Positions 1-9,560 of a stretch of 64,000 bases of DNA are shown here, piece after piece (position 1 is the first letter of the stretch; each line of letters opens with the position of its first letter). Where the stretch lies: assembly GCF_003627055.1 (NCBI RefSeq), contig NZ_CP032624.1, forward strand, positions 2,418,001-2,482,000. Direction: 5' to 3'. The notes below the pieces were generated by a model that had not been told where the DNA came from, did not search any database, and saw only the letters and a program-made list of their open reading frames with translations. Made by a program: the position numbers and the translations under genes. Origin of the DNA: Gryllotalpicola protaetiae. Its GTDB lineage: Bacteria; Actinomycetota; Actinomycetes; Actinomycetales; Microbacteriaceae.

Positions 1-1
1 C

Positions 2-1966
2 CACGCGTACGGTGCGGCGTTCGACAACCCTGACCTGCTCGTCATGGCGGTCGTGGGCGACGGCGAGGCCGAGACCGGCCCGCTGGCGACGAGCTGGCAC
101 TCCAACAAGTGGATCGACCCCGTGCAGGACGGCGTCGTGCTGCCGATCCTGCACCTCAACGGCTACAAGATCGCGAACCCGACGGTTCTCGACCGGATTC
201 CTCAGGACGAGCTGCTCGACCTGTTCAAGGGCTACGGGCACACCCCGTATCTGGTCGAGGGCGGATTCGACGGCGAAGACCCCATCGCGGTGCACAAGCG
301 CTACGCCGAGGTCCTCGATGCGGCTCTCAACCAGATCGCCGAGATCAAGGCCCAGGCTGCGGCCGGCACGCTCGAGGGCCGCGCCAAGTGGCCGATGATC
401 ATTCTGCGCACTCCGAAGGGCTGGACGTGCCCGCCCGTCATCGACGGCGTGCAGGTCGAGAACACGTGGCGCGCGCACCAGGTGCCGCTCGCGAACGCCC
501 GTGACACGCCGGAGCACACGGCGCTTCTCGAGGGGTGGCTCAAGTCATACCGCCCCGAGGAGCTCTTCGACGACGAGGGGCGCCCCGTGCCCGACGCGGT
601 TGCGATCGCACCGAAGGGCGACCGGCGGATGTCCGCCAACCCGATCGCCAACGGCGGCCTCATCCGCAAGGACCTGAGGCTGCGCGACTGGCGCGAGTTC
701 GGCGTCGACGTGCCTTCCCCGGGCGCGACGTCGAACGAGGCGACGCGCGTGCTCGGCGACTGGCTCGCGAAAGTCATCGAGGACAACCCGAACAACTTCC
801 GCATCTTCGGGCCTGACGAGACGGCATCCAACCGCCTCGCCCCACCCGTCTACACCGCGACGGACAAGCAGTTCGCCGGCGAGATCTGGCCGATCGACGA
901 GCACATCGCCCGCGTGGGCCGCGTCATGGAAGTGCTCTCCGAGCACCAGTGCGAGGGCTGGCTCGAGGGCTACCTGCTCACCGGCCGGCACGGGCTGTTC
1001 ACAAGCTACGAGGCGTTCATCCACATCGTCGACTCGATGTTCAACCAGCACGCCAAGTGGCTGAAGGTGACGCGCGAGATCCCCTGGCGCCGCTCGATCT
1101 CGTCGCTCAACTACCTGCTCTCGAGCCACGTCTGGCGGCAGGACCACAACGGCTTCTCCCACCAGGACCCGGGCTTCATCGACCACGTCGTCAACAAGTC
1201 GGCGGACGTCGTGCGGGTCTACCTGCCGTTCGACGCGAACACGCTGTTGTCCACCTACGACCACTGCCTGCGCTCGGTCGACTACGTCAACGTGGTCGTC
1301 GCCGGCAAGCAGCCGCAGCCGAACCTGCTGACCGTCGACGAGGCGGTGCGCCACATGACGCGCGGCCTCGGCATCTTCGAATGGGCGGGCTCCGAGAAGC
1401 CGGGCGAGGAGCCCGACGTGGTGCTCGCGGCGGCGGGGGACATCCCGACGCTCGAGGTGCTCGCGGCATCCGAGATCCTGCAGAAGGCGATCCCGGATCT
1501 CAAGGTGCGCGTCGTCAACGTCGTCGACCTGATGAAGCTGCAGCCCGAGGACGAGCACCCGCACGGGCTCTCCGACCGCGACTACGACGCGATCTTCACC
1601 GTCGACAAGCCGGTGATCTTCGCGTACCACGGCTACCCCTGGTTGATCCACCGCCTCACGTATCGCCGCAACGGCCACGGCACGCTGCACGTGCGCGGGT
1701 ACAAGGAAGAGGGCACGACGACCACGCCGTTCGACATGGTCATGCGCAACGACCTCGACCGCTACCACCTCGTCATCGACGCCATCGACCGCGTGCCCGG
1801 CCTGGCCGAGCGCTACGCGGGACTCCGGCAGGAGATGGTGGACGCCCGCCTCACCGCCCGCCTCTACGCCTACGAGCACGGCGAGGACATCCCCGAGGTC
1901 GCGAAGTGGGCCTGGAAGGGCGGCGCCAACGCCAACATCAACGACACCGGCGGCGACAACGACTAG
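2..1966 (+). CDS. xfp: Phosphoketolase, 5' end cut by window edge
   Basis: Thiamine-diphosphate enzyme that cleaves xylulose-5-phosphate and/or fructose-6-phosphate with phosphate to acetyl phosphate plus a C3 or C4 sugar phosphate (cytosol). The frame is open from the first bases and encodes [13 protein letters not shown] and the TPP-binding stretch [18 protein letters not shown]. These lie well inside the family (about 800 aa), so roughly 150 N-terminal residues are missing. The visible 654 codons run through the conserved C-terminal region ([15 protein letters not shown]) to a normal TAG stop. The pta start follows 35 bp downstream and ackA after that, so acetyl phosphate made here can be converted to acetate plus ATP or to acetyl-CoA. 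The sequence cannot tell me which sugar phosphate is preferred. Confidence 0.97.
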   Translation, partial: HAYGAAFDNPDLLVMAVVGDGEAETGPLATSWHSNKWIDPVQDGVVLPILHLNGYKIANPTVLDRIPQDELLDLFKGYGHTPYLVEGGFDGEDPIAVHKRYAEVLDAALNQIAEIKAQAAAGTLEGRAKWPMIILRTPKGWTCPPVIDGVQVENTWRAHQVPLANARDTPEHTALLEGWLKSYRPEELFDDEGRPVPDAVAIAPKGDRRMSANPIANGGLIRKDLRLRDWREFGVDVPSPGATSNEATRVLGDWLAKVIEDNPNNFRIFGPDETASNRLAPPVYTATDKQFAGEIWPIDEHIARVGRVMEVLSEHQCEGWLEGYLLTGRHGLFTSYEAFIHIVDSMFNQHAKWLKVTREIPWRRSISSLNYLLSSHVWRQDHNGFSHQDPGFIDHVVNKSADVVRVYLPFDANTLLSTYDHCLRSVDYVNVVVAGKQPQPNLLTVDEAVRHMTRGLGIFEWAGSEKPGEEPDVVLAAAGDIPTLEVLAASEILQKAIPDLKVRVVNVVDLMKLQPEDEHPHGLSDRDYDAIFTVDKPVIFAYHGYPWLIHRLTYRRNGHGTLHVRGYKEEGTTTTPFDMVMRNDLDRYHLVIDAIDRVPGLAERYAGLRQEMVDARLTARLYAYEHGEDIPEVAKWAWKGGANANINDTGGDND

Positions 1967-1988
1967 GGCGACGCCAAGACGGTGTCGC

Positions 1989-1994
1989 TAGCGT
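1989..1994 (+). promoter_or_regulatory. -10 box (TAGCGT) of a probable leaderless pta mRNA
   Basis: TAGCGT fits the actinobacterial TANNNT -10 and ends 7 nt before the GTG at 2002, with no Shine-Dalgarno between. Transcription would start on or next to the start codon. No convincing -35 is seen. pta could therefore be transcribed independently of xfp. Confidence 0.4.
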
Positions 1995-2001
1995 CGAACT
2001 C

Positions 2002-4158
2002 GTGAAGCAGGTCTACGTCACCTCTGCCGAGGGGCAAACCGGCAAGTCCACGATCGCGCTCGGCGTGCTGCGCACCCTGTCGCGGCAGGTCGGGCGGGTC
2101 GCGGTCTTCCGCCCGATCGCGCGCAGCACGGCGCAGCGCGACTACATCCTGGAATGGCTGCTGGGCTCGGCGACGGCAGATCTGCCGTATGAGGATTCGA
2201 TCGGCGTCACCTATGACGAGGTGCATGCGGATGCCGAGGCGGCACTCGCCCGCATCATCGAGCGCTACCGGCGCTTGGCCGACCGGTGCGACGCCGTGGT
2301 GATCGTGGGCAGCGACTACACGGACGTCGGGGCGCCCACCGAGCTCTCGTTCAACGCCCGCATCGCCGCGAACCTCGGTGCACCCGTCCTGCTCGTGGTG
2401 AGCGGGCGGTCGACCGAGGGCTCGTCGGACGGGGTGCTCGGGCAGCACGGTGCTCTGGGGTCTTCGGCCGCTCGGACGACGGAGCAGGTGCGGCAGCTCG
2501 CGGCCGTCGCGATCGACGAGTTGCGCATCGAGCACGCCTCGCTGCTCGGAGTCGTCGTCAACCGCGCCGACCCCGGGGAGCTCTCGGCGATCCATCGCGA
2601 GGTGCAGGCATCCGTCGCCGCCGTGTCGCGTTCGGGCGTCGCCGACTCGCTCGAGCGGCCGGTATGGGTGCTGCCGGAGGACCCGGTGCTCGTCGCCCCG
2701 ACGGTCGGCTCGGTGCTCGACGCCGTCGAGGGGTCGCTGCTGTTCGGCGACCGTGAGCTGCTCGAGCGCGAGGTGCTCGGTGTCGTCGTCGCCGGCATGT
2801 CGATGGAGAACGTGCTCACGCGTCTCATCGAGGGCGCGGTGGTCGTCGTGCCGGGCGATCGCACCGAGACCTTGCTCGCCGTGCTCGCCGCGTACCAGGC
2901 GGGCACCTTCCCGTCGGTGTCGGCAATCGTGCTGAACGGCGGGTTCACGCTCTCAGAGCCGATCACCCGGCTCATCGCCGGCATGGACCCTGCGCTGCCG
3001 ATCATCGAGGCGCCGTTCGGCACGTTCGAGACGACGGTGCGGGTGAACGGCGCGCGCACGCGCATGGGGGCGGACTCCCCGCGAAAGACCGAGCGCGCGA
3101 TCGCCCTCTTCGACCGGAACGTGAACCACATCGCACTGCTGGATGCCTTGGACGTCGAGCCGTCGCCCGTGGTCACGCCCCTGATGTTCGAGTACCGGCT
3201 GCTCGAGCGGGCGCGGTCGGTGCGCAAGCACATCGTGCTGCCGGAAGGGGAGGACGATCGTATTCTCCGCGCGGCATCCGTCGTCCTCGCTCGTGATATC
3301 GCACAGCTGACGATCTTGGGCGACGAGCAGGCGGTGCGCGCGCGGGGCGCCGCGCTGGGGCTTGATCTGGACGCGGCGTCTGTCCTGAGCCCCACCGACC
3401 CGGAGCTGCGCGAGCGATTCGGCGCCGAATACGCCGAGCTGCGCAAGGCGAAGGGCATGACGCTCGAGCGGGCGCTCGACACCGTGACGGATGTCTCGTA
3501 TTTCGGCACCATGATGGTTCACCTCGGGCTCGCCGACGGCATGGTCTCCGGGGCGGTGCACACGACGGCGCACACCATCAGGCCCGCGTTCGAGATCATC
3601 AAGACGCGGCCCGGGGTGTCGGTCGTCTCGTCCGTGTTCTTGATGGCGCTGTCCGACCGTGTTCTTGTTTATGGCGACTGCGCCGTGATCCCCGACCCGA
3701 CCGACACGCAGCTCGCCGACATCGCGATCTCGTCGGCGGCGACAGCGTCGCAGTTCGGCATCGAGCCGCGCGTGGCGATGCTGTCGTACTCGACGGGTGA
3801 GTCGGGGATGGGCGTCGACGTCGACAAGGTGCGGGCGGCGACGGCGTTCGTGCGCGAGCGCGCGCCCGAGCTCTTGGTCGAGGGGCCGCTGCAGTACGAC
3901 GCCGCGGCCGACGCGGTCGTGGCCGCCGCGAAGCTGCCAGGTTCGCCGGTCGCGGGGCGCGCGACGGTGTTCATATTCCCCGATCTGAATACGGGCAACA
4001 ACACGTACAAGGCGGTGCAGCGCTCGTCGGGCGCCGTCGCGATCGGCCCCGTGCTGCAGGGCCTCAACAAGCCGGTCAACGACCTGTCGCGCGGCGCGCT
4101 CGTCGACGACATCGTGAACACGATCGCGATCACCGCGATCCAGGCGCAGTCCACCTGA
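2002..4158 (+). CDS. pta: Phosphate acetyltransferase, long form
   Basis: Interconverts acetyl phosphate and acetyl-CoA (cytosol), linking phosphoketolase to acetate kinase. The 718-aa protein has the long three-part layout: an N-terminal P-loop/BioD-like domain (VTSAEGQTGKSTIALGVL at the start), a central DRTGG-type domain, and the C-terminal PTA_PTB catalytic domain (KHIVLPEGEDDRILRAA, then DLNTGNNTYKAVQRS near the end). The open frame extends far upstream in an alternative frame of xfp. I chose GTG 2002 because the P-loop domain begins at once and a TANNNT box lies 7 nt upstream. Length matches actinobacterial Pta (about 690-720 aa). Confidence 0.95.
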   Translation: MKQVYVTSAEGQTGKSTIALGVLRTLSRQVGRVAVFRPIARSTAQRDYILEWLLGSATADLPYEDSIGVTYDEVHADAEAALARIIERYRRLADRCDAVVIVGSDYTDVGAPTELSFNARIAANLGAPVLLVVSGRSTEGSSDGVLGQHGALGSSAARTTEQVRQLAAVAIDELRIEHASLLGVVVNRADPGELSAIHREVQASVAAVSRSGVADSLERPVWVLPEDPVLVAPTVGSVLDAVEGSLLFGDRELLEREVLGVVVAGMSMENVLTRLIEGAVVVVPGDRTETLLAVLAAYQAGTFPSVSAIVLNGGFTLSEPITRLIAGMDPALPIIEAPFGTFETTVRVNGARTRMGADSPRKTERAIALFDRNVNHIALLDALDVEPSPVVTPLMFEYRLLERARSVRKHIVLPEGEDDRILRAASVVLARDIAQLTILGDEQAVRARGAALGLDLDAASVLSPTDPELRERFGAEYAELRKAKGMTLERALDTVTDVSYFGTMMVHLGLADGMVSGAVHTTAHTIRPAFEIIKTRPGVSVVSSVFLMALSDRVLVYGDCAVIPDPTDTQLADIAISSAATASQFGIEPRVAMLSYSTGESGMGVDVDKVRAATAFVRERAPELLVEGPLQYDAAADAVVAAAKLPGSPVAGRATVFIFPDLNTGNNTYKAVQRSSGAVAIGPVLQGLNKPVNDLSRGALVDDIVNTIAITAIQAQST

Positions 4159-4162
4159 CAAC

Positions 4163-4201
4163 CGCTCGCCGAGGAGCGCGCGAAGCCCGCGTCTCGAAGC
4201 G
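4163..4201 (+). repeat. Dispersed hairpin repeat, copy A (degenerate)
   Basis: Carries GAGGAGCGCGC, a short interruption and GCGTCTCGAAGC in the pta-ackA gap. It matches copies at 14606-14650 and 30840-30880 in the flanks GAGGAG and GTCTCGAA(A/G). The GC-rich inner arms can form a stem. This copy is the most diverged and lies inside an operon-like gap. Confidence 0.55.
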
Positions 4202-4222
4202 ACGACCAGAGAGAAGCATCCG

Positions 4223-5416
4223 ATGCCCAGCATCCTCGTCATCAACAGCGGCTCGTCGTCGCTGAAGTACCAGCTGATCGACATGGAGTCGGAAGAGACG
4301 CTGGCCAGCGGTCTGATCGAGCGCATCGGCGAGCCCTCGGGCGGGCGCACGACGCATAAGACGGGCGGTCAGAAGTTCGAGCGCGACGTCGAGGTGCCTG
4401 ACCATGCGGCGGCGTGCGCGGTGATGCGCGACGACTTCGACGAGCACGGGCCGCGCCTCGGCGACCACGAGCTCATCGCGGTCGGCCACCGCGTGGTGCA
4501 CGGGGGCTCGCGGTTCTTCGAGCCGACGCTCATCGACGATCTGGTCAAGATCAACATCGAGGACCTCTCCGAGCTGGCCCCCCTGCACAATCCGGGCGCA
4601 GTGCAGGGCATCAGCGCGGCGCAGCAGGCCTTCGCGGGCTTGCCGCAGGTGGCCGTGTTCGACACGGCGTTCCACCAGACCATGCAGCCGGAGGCATACA
4701 CCTACGCGATCGACCAGGAGCTTGCGACGAAGTGGCGCATCCGTCGCTACGGCTTCCATGGCACCTCGCACCGCTACGTCTCGCGCGCGGCTGCGGACTT
4801 CGTCGGCCGCCCGGTCGAGGAGCTCAAGCAGATCGTGCTGCATCTCGGCAACGGGGCGTCGGCCTGCGCGATCGACGGCGGCCGTTCGATCGACACCAGC
4901 ATGGGCCTGACACCGCTGGCCGGGCTGGTGATGGGCACGCGCTCGGGCGACGTCGACCCGTCGGTGCTGCTGCATCTCGGCCGGCGTGCACACATGAGCT
5001 GGCAGGAGATCGACGATCTGCTGAACAAGCGCTCCGGCCTGCTGGGGTTGTCGGGCCACTCTGACTCGCGCGACGTGCACGACCTGGCCGAGGCGGGCGA
5101 CGAACGCGCCGCGCTCGCGGCACATGTGTTCCGTCGGCGCGTGAAGCACTACGTCGGCGCCTACGCGGCGCTGCTCGGCGGCCTCGACGTCATCAGCTTC
5201 ACGGCGGGCATCGGCGAGAACAACATCGAGGTGCGCTCCGAGTCGCTGTCGGGGCTCGAGTTCATGGGCATCGAGGTGGACGATGATCGCAACCACGCGC
5301 CGTCCCGTGAGGCCAGGGAGATCTCGTCGGACTCGTCGCGGGTGAAGGTGCTCGTGGTCCCCACCAACGAGGAACTCGAGATCGCTCGTCAGACCCTGGA
5401 GGTCATCTCCCACTGA
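4223..5416 (+). CDS. ackA: Acetate kinase
   Basis: Transfers phosphate from acetyl phosphate to ADP, giving acetate and ATP (cytosol). The 397-aa length is standard for the ASKHA-fold acetate kinases. N-terminal VINSGSSSLK, FDTAFHQTM, RRYGFHGTSH and HLGNGASA are the phosphate/acetyl-binding and catalytic signatures, and FTAGIGENN is present near the C-terminus. ATG 4223 has an AGAGAGAAG Shine-Dalgarno about 6 nt upstream. It sits 64 bp after pta with only a small repeat between, so the two are probably cotranscribed. Confidence 0.97.
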   Translation: MPSILVINSGSSSLKYQLIDMESEETLASGLIERIGEPSGGRTTHKTGGQKFERDVEVPDHAAACAVMRDDFDEHGPRLGDHELIAVGHRVVHGGSRFFEPTLIDDLVKINIEDLSELAPLHNPGAVQGISAAQQAFAGLPQVAVFDTAFHQTMQPEAYTYAIDQELATKWRIRRYGFHGTSHRYVSRAAADFVGRPVEELKQIVLHLGNGASACAIDGGRSIDTSMGLTPLAGLVMGTRSGDVDPSVLLHLGRRAHMSWQEIDDLLNKRSGLLGLSGHSDSRDVHDLAEAGDERAALAAHVFRRRVKHYVGAYAALLGGLDVISFTAGIGENNIEVRSESLSGLEFMGIEVDDDRNHAPSREAREISSDSSRVKVLVVPTNEELEIARQTLEVISH

Positions 5417-5569
5417 GGTGAGGGCACCGGCGTCGCGCAGAAGCGGCGATCCGTGGCACAGGCGGTGATGTAGACGTTCTTCTGCGGCGAGTCATTGCGG
5501 GAAGCCGCTCTTGTGCGAGCGCCTCTCCACACTCCCTGCTGGAGCCCCGACGATGTCGCACCCCGCCGT

Positions 5570-5575
5570 TACGAT
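5570..5575 (+). promoter_or_regulatory. -10 box (TACGAT), leaderless dnaX promoter
   Basis: TACGAT ends exactly 6 nt before the GTG at 5582, placing the transcription start on the start codon. No Shine-Dalgarno precedes that GTG. This decides the dnaX start over an upstream in-frame ATG at 5495. The rest of 5417-5569 shows no recognisable terminator, and no SRP RNA core. Confidence 0.5.
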
Positions 5576-5581
5576 TGGGTC

Positions 5582-8125
5582 GTGGTTACCGCCCTCTATC
5601 GCCGCTACCGGCCTGAGACCTTCGCCGAGATGATCGGCCAGTCGCAGGTGACCGAGCCGCTGATGACGGCGCTGCGCACGAACCGTGTGAACCACGCGTA
5701 CCTCTTCTCCGGGCCTCGCGGCTGCGGCAAGACCACGAGCGCCCGCATCCTCGCCCGCTGCCTGAACTGCGCAGAGGGCCCGACCGACACGCCCTGCGGA
5801 ACGTGCCCGAGCTGTGTCGAGCTCGGCCGCGGCGGCCAGGGCTCGCTCGACGTCGTCGAGATCGACGCGGCGAGCCACAACGGCGTCGACGATGCGCGCG
5901 ACATCCGTGAGCGCGCGGTGTTCGCGCCGGCCCGCGACCGCTACAAGATCTTCATCCTCGACGAGGCGCACATGGTGACCTCTGCGGGCTTCAACGCCCT
6001 GCTCAAGATCGTCGAAGAGCCGCCGGAGCACGTGAAGTTCATCTTCGCGACGACCGAGCCCGAGAAGGTCATCGGCACGATCCGCTCGCGCACCCACCAC
6101 TATCCGTTCCGGCTGGTGCCGCCGGCGATGATGCTCGACTACGTCCAGAAGCTCACCGCCGAAGAGGGCATGAACGTCGCCCCCGGCGTGCTTCCCCTCG
6201 TGGTGCGGGCGGGCGGCGGCTCGCCGCGTGACACGCTGTCGCTGCTCGACCAGCTCATCGCGGGCTCCGAAGGCGACGAGATCGGCTACGAGCGGGCGGT
6301 CGCGCTGCTCGGCTACACCCACTCCGCGCTGCTCGACGAGATCGTCGAGGCGATGGCCGCGCGCGACTCGTCGACGGCGTTCGCGGCGATCGACCGGGTC
6401 ATCCAGACCGGGCAGGACCCGCGCCGCTTCGTGGAAGACCTGCTCGAGCGACTGCGCGACCTCATCATCATCGCCGCGGCGGGTCCCGACAAGGCGGCGG
6501 CCGTGCTGCGCGGCACCCCGGCCGACGAGCTCGAGCGCATGGGCGCCGAGGCCCGCGCCTTCGGCTCGGCCGAGCTGTCACGCATCGCCGACATCGTGAA
6601 CGCTGCGCTCACCGAGATGTCCGGCGCCACCTCGCCGCGCCTGCACCTCGAGCTGATGATCGCCCGCGCGCTGATTCCCACAGCCGACGAGGCGGGTTCG
6701 ATGGCACGCGTCGAGCGCCTCGAACGGCGAGTGGGTGTGACGGATGCGTCGACCAAGGCCCCCGCGCCTGCACCTCCGGTCGCTGAGCCTGCGCCGCAGC
6801 GCGACGACGACCCGGCGGCTCGTCGCGCAGCGGGCGCCGAGCGGGCCATGCCCGCGAGGGACGGCTCCGCCGATGGTTTCGAGACGACCGCTGCGCGGGG
6901 TCCGGGGCCGTCGGCGGCACCCGGCGGCTGGGCGACCCCGGGGGTCACCGGCGTCGATGAAGAGGCGCCCGTCGCTGCGGCGGAATCCGCCCCACGCGAG
7001 CCCGGCTCGCTCGGTGCACCAGGTGCAGCAGCCCACGCGGTCGCCGCGCAGAAGCCCGACGCGCAGCCGCAGGTCGCCCCGAAGCCGGTCGGGCCCGTCA
7101 CCCTGCAGCTCGTGAAAGATGCCTGGCCGCAGGTCCTCGATGCGGTCAAGGCGGTGAAGTCGACGGCGTGGCTCGTCGTCGCGACCGCGACGGTGCGGAA
7201 GTTCGAGAACGACGTGCTGACGCTGACGTTCCCGAGCGAGAACGACATCGCGAGCTTCCGCCCGCAGGCCGGTCAGACCCAGAACGTCAGCGATGTGCTG
7301 CGCGAGTCGATCCAGAAGATTCTGGGCGTGCGGGTGAAGTTCGTGGCGAAGACCGCGACGGATTTCGCGCAGAGCCTGAAGGCCGAGGGCTTCGGGGTCA
7401 CGCCGTCCGCGGCGCCGGCCCCTTCCGCGCCGGCACCCGCCCCAGCTGCGACGTCCATGGCGCCGACCGCTCCGCGGCAGAGCGAAGCGCCGCGTCGAGA
7501 GGCCGCGCCGCGAGACGTCGTCGAGGCGGGTGCTGTCGGTGCTCCTCAGCAGTCGGAGTCCGGGACCCCGCGGCTGACTGCTGTCCCGCCGCAGCCGAAA
7601 GATGCCACCCCGGTCACCACTTGGGCGACCGTCGCGATTCCCGGTGGCGGTTCGGCTGCTGCGGCGCCGAAGCCGGCCGAAGCCCCTGCCGTCGAAGAGC
7701 GGCCGAAGCTCCAAGCGGTGCCGCCCCTCCCGAAGGAGAGCACGGCCGAGGCATCCGTCGCCCCTGCCGTCGATGATGAAGGCTGGTCGACGGTCGCGCC
7801 GAGCGATGACGACGCGCCGAGCTTTGACGAAGACCCGGATGCTTCGCCGATCGCGGCTCCGACCTCCGATGGCCGAGCAGCGCCGCAGGCGCGTGTTGAG
7901 ACCCCTCCGGTGCCCAAGGCCTTCGATACGCCGACTGCGCCGGCCACTCAACCGCCGGTGAAGGCGGAAGCGGCGGGTCCGCGCAAGGGGCCCAGCTTCT
8001 CGACCGACCCTCGCGAGCACAGCTCGCCCGGCCCGCAGCGCTACGGCGAGGCCGTCGTGCGCGAGATCTTGAACGCGCGGTTCATCGAAGAGCAGCAGCT
8101 GCCTGACGGCAACGGGGGCCGCTGA
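5582..8125 (+). CDS. dnaX: DNA polymerase III subunits gamma/tau
   Basis: Clamp-loader ATPase of the replicative polymerase. The 847-aa protein starts [14 protein letters not shown], typical for DnaX. Walker A GPRGCGKT is at residues 44-51, the zinc module uses C63, C72, C75 and C78, and the DEAH box is followed by the sensor region ([21 protein letters not shown]). From about residue 400 the protein becomes a long Ala/Pro-rich linker interrupted by a folded tau-like block, as in other actinobacteria. GTG 5582 is preferred to the ATG at 5495 because the family starts here and a -10 box is 6 nt upstream. I saw no slippery A-run for a programmed gamma frameshift. The stop overlaps the recR start (TGATG). 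Confidence 0.95.
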   Translation: MVTALYRRYRPETFAEMIGQSQVTEPLMTALRTNRVNHAYLFSGPRGCGKTTSARILARCLNCAEGPTDTPCGTCPSCVELGRGGQGSLDVVEIDAASHNGVDDARDIRERAVFAPARDRYKIFILDEAHMVTSAGFNALLKIVEEPPEHVKFIFATTEPEKVIGTIRSRTHHYPFRLVPPAMMLDYVQKLTAEEGMNVAPGVLPLVVRAGGGSPRDTLSLLDQLIAGSEGDEIGYERAVALLGYTHSALLDEIVEAMAARDSSTAFAAIDRVIQTGQDPRRFVEDLLERLRDLIIIAAAGPDKAAAVLRGTPADELERMGAEARAFGSAELSRIADIVNAALTEMSGATSPRLHLELMIARALIPTADEAGSMARVERLERRVGVTDASTKAPAPAPPVAEPAPQRDDDPAARRAAGAERAMPARDGSADGFETTAARGPGPSAAPGGWATPGVTGVDEEAPVAAAESAPREPGSLGAPGAAAHAVAAQKPDAQPQVAPKPVGPVTLQLVKDAWPQVLDAVKAVKSTAWLVVATATVRKFENDVLTLTFPSENDIASFRPQAGQTQNVSDVLRESIQKILGVRVKFVAKTATDFAQSLKAEGFGVTPSAAPAPSAPAPAPAATSMAPTAPRQSEAPRREAAPRDVVEAGAVGAPQQSESGTPRLTAVPPQPKDATPVTTWATVAIPGGGSAAAAPKPAEAPAVEERPKLQAVPPLPKESTAEASVAPAVDDEGWSTVAPSDDDAPSFDEDPDASPIAAPTSDGRAAPQARVETPPVPKAFDTPTAPATQPPVKAEAAGPRKGPSFSTDPREHSSPGPQRYGEAVVREILNARFIEEQQLPDGNGGR

Positions 8126-8724
8126 TGTATGAGGGAATCGTCCAGGACCTCATCGACGAGCTCGGCCGCCTGCCCGGCATCGGGCCGAAGTCGGCCCAGC
8201 GCATCGCGTTCCACATTCTGCAGACCGAGTCGTTCGACGTGACCAAGCTCGCCGAGACGCTGCTCGCGGTGCGCGACAAAGTTCGGTTCTGCGAGCAGTG
8301 CGGCAACGTCTCCGAACAGGACCTCTGCTCGATCTGCCGCGACCCGCGCCGAAGCCAGAACCTGATCTGCGTGGTCGAAGAGGCGAAGGACGTCGTCGCG
8401 ATCGAGCGCACCCGCGAGTTCCGCGGGCTGTACCACGTGCTCGGCGGCGCGATCAGCCCGATCGACGGCATCGGGCCCGACGACCTGCGCATCCGCCAGC
8501 TCATGCAGCGGCTCGCCGACGGCACCGTCGAAGAGGTCATCATCGCCACAGACCCGAACCTCGAGGGCGAAGCGACGGCGACCTACCTGAGCCGGCTGCT
8601 GAAGTCGCTCGAGATCAAGGTGAGCCGCCTCGCCTCGGGTCTGCCGGTCGGCGGCGACCTCGAGTACGCCGACGAGGTCACCCTCGGCCGCGCTTTCGAG
8701 GGCCGTCGCGTCGTAGTGGGCTGA
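8125..8724 (+). CDS. recR: Recombination mediator RecR
   Basis: RecFOR-pathway protein that helps load RecA at gapped DNA. The 199-aa length is normal. It has the N-terminal HhH motif ([20 protein letters not shown]), a C4 zinc finger (CEQCG...CSIC) and a Toprim domain ([15 protein letters not shown]). The ATG overlaps the dnaX stop by one base, so the genes are translationally coupled. The nucleoid-associated gene ybaB, which often sits between dnaX and recR, is absent here. Confidence 0.97.
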   Translation: MYEGIVQDLIDELGRLPGIGPKSAQRIAFHILQTESFDVTKLAETLLAVRDKVRFCEQCGNVSEQDLCSICRDPRRSQNLICVVEEAKDVVAIERTREFRGLYHVLGGAISPIDGIGPDDLRIRQLMQRLADGTVEEVIIATDPNLEGEATATYLSRLLKSLEIKVSRLASGLPVGGDLEYADEVTLGRAFEGRRVVVG

Positions 8725-8744
8725 AAGCCCGCGTTCGGCTGACC

Positions 8745-9260
8745 TCAGCCGACGACGAAACGTGTCTCCGCTGCCGCGCACGAGACCAGGCGCATGTCAC
8801 CGCTGCCTCCCGCGCCGGCGTCATGACAGGGCACGTACTCACCATCGCCCACGAGCACGGACGCCTCTCCGGCGGGAAAATCGTTGGGGATCGTCAGCGA
8901 GATCGCGAACGATCCGTCACGGTGGACGGATGCCGTACCGCTCACCCTCGCGGCCGATCCATCGCCCGGCACGACCGTGACCTCGAACCCCGTCCCGTCG
9001 GGCAGGTCCCGCGCGCAATGTGCTGAGCCCGAGGTGATGGTGATCGTCTGCCCGACGGCCGCAGGCGTCGGCGAGACCACTGGGTGCGCCAGCCCACAAC
9101 CCCACTTCTCGGCCGGGTCGTTGCCGCCGCCGGTCTTGATCGAATGCGTGACGGATGCCGCGATGAAGACGGCCGCGAAGACGACGACGATCGGGATCAC
9201 GATTCGTACAAAACGCCCAGACTTGGGCCGTTGGGAGTCGGGGCGATGCGTCCAGCCCAT
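8745..9260 (-). CDS. Membrane-anchored protein with an extracytoplasmic beta/Ig-like domain
   Basis: I do not recognise a named family. From ATG 9260 it encodes 171 aa: a short basic N-terminus (HRPDSQRPKSGRF), one transmembrane segment (about residues 18-38, RIVIPIVVVFAAVFIAAS), then an extracellular part rich in Thr/Val/Gly with three separated cysteine-containing stretches (WGCG, HCARD, VPCHD) and a final SCAA. The phrase PTPAAVGQTITITSG resembles the start of bacterial Ig-like domains. An upstream in-frame start at 9293 would add 11 residues. I prefer 9260 because MGW precedes a simple anchor topology. It converges on recR with 20 bp between stops. Confidence 0.65.
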   Translation of the reverse strand: MGWTHRPDSQRPKSGRFVRIVIPIVVVFAAVFIAASVTHSIKTGGGNDPAEKWGCGLAHPVVSPTPAAVGQTITITSGSAHCARDLPDGTGFEVTVVPGDGSAARVSGTASVHRDGSFAISLTIPNDFPAGEASVLVGDGEYVPCHDAGAGGSGDMRLVSCAAAETRFVVG

Positions 9261-9367
9261 GTCGAGAGCATCCCTCGCAGGCGGCGCCCGCACCAGGCAT
9301 CCGCCATCACCGATCGGTCACGATCGCGCCGTCGTCGTCGCGCCGGCAGCGGGCCACCAGGCCGCTG

Positions 9368-9462
9368 GCGCGTAGGAACCGGCCCTATTCCGCGCGACCG
9401 GCCCTACGGATTTCCCTGAAACGTAGGAACAACCGCGCGTCTTGCGGCCGGTTCCTACGCGC
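9368..9462. repeat. 17-bp perfect inverted repeat with internal third copy
   Basis: Arms GCGCGTAGGAACCGGCC (9368-9384) and GGCCGGTTCCTACGCGC (9446-9462) are perfect reverse complements separated by 61 bp. The centre holds another CGTAGGAAC (9422-9430) and a reversed CCGGCCCTACGG. The rest of the 300-bp gap (9261-9560) has no gene that I can support; it is GC-rich with no clear terminator. Confidence 0.6.
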
Positions 9463-9560
9463 GCGCTGCGAGGGCGGTGGGTACGGGCGCACGGTGCGGC
9501 GACGTCCACGCGTGCACTGCGCCTACGCGCGGCGCGCGGCGCGCGGCGGCGCGGAAGCGC

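Noticed and set aside
545-1879. Long minus-strand open frame opposite xfp
   Set aside because: Typical high-GC antisense shadow with His/Arg/Val-rich translation and no motif; similar frames opposite ackA, dnaX and the first PBP were dropped for the same reason.
949-2001. Upstream extension of the pta frame
   Set aside because: It runs in a shifted frame through xfp and gives Arg/Pro/Ala-rich nonsense; the family domain starts at GTG 2002.
5417-5569. SRP (4.5S) RNA gene upstream of dnaX
   Set aside because: Expected there in some actinobacteria, but no GGAAGCAGC-type core or matching stem is present.
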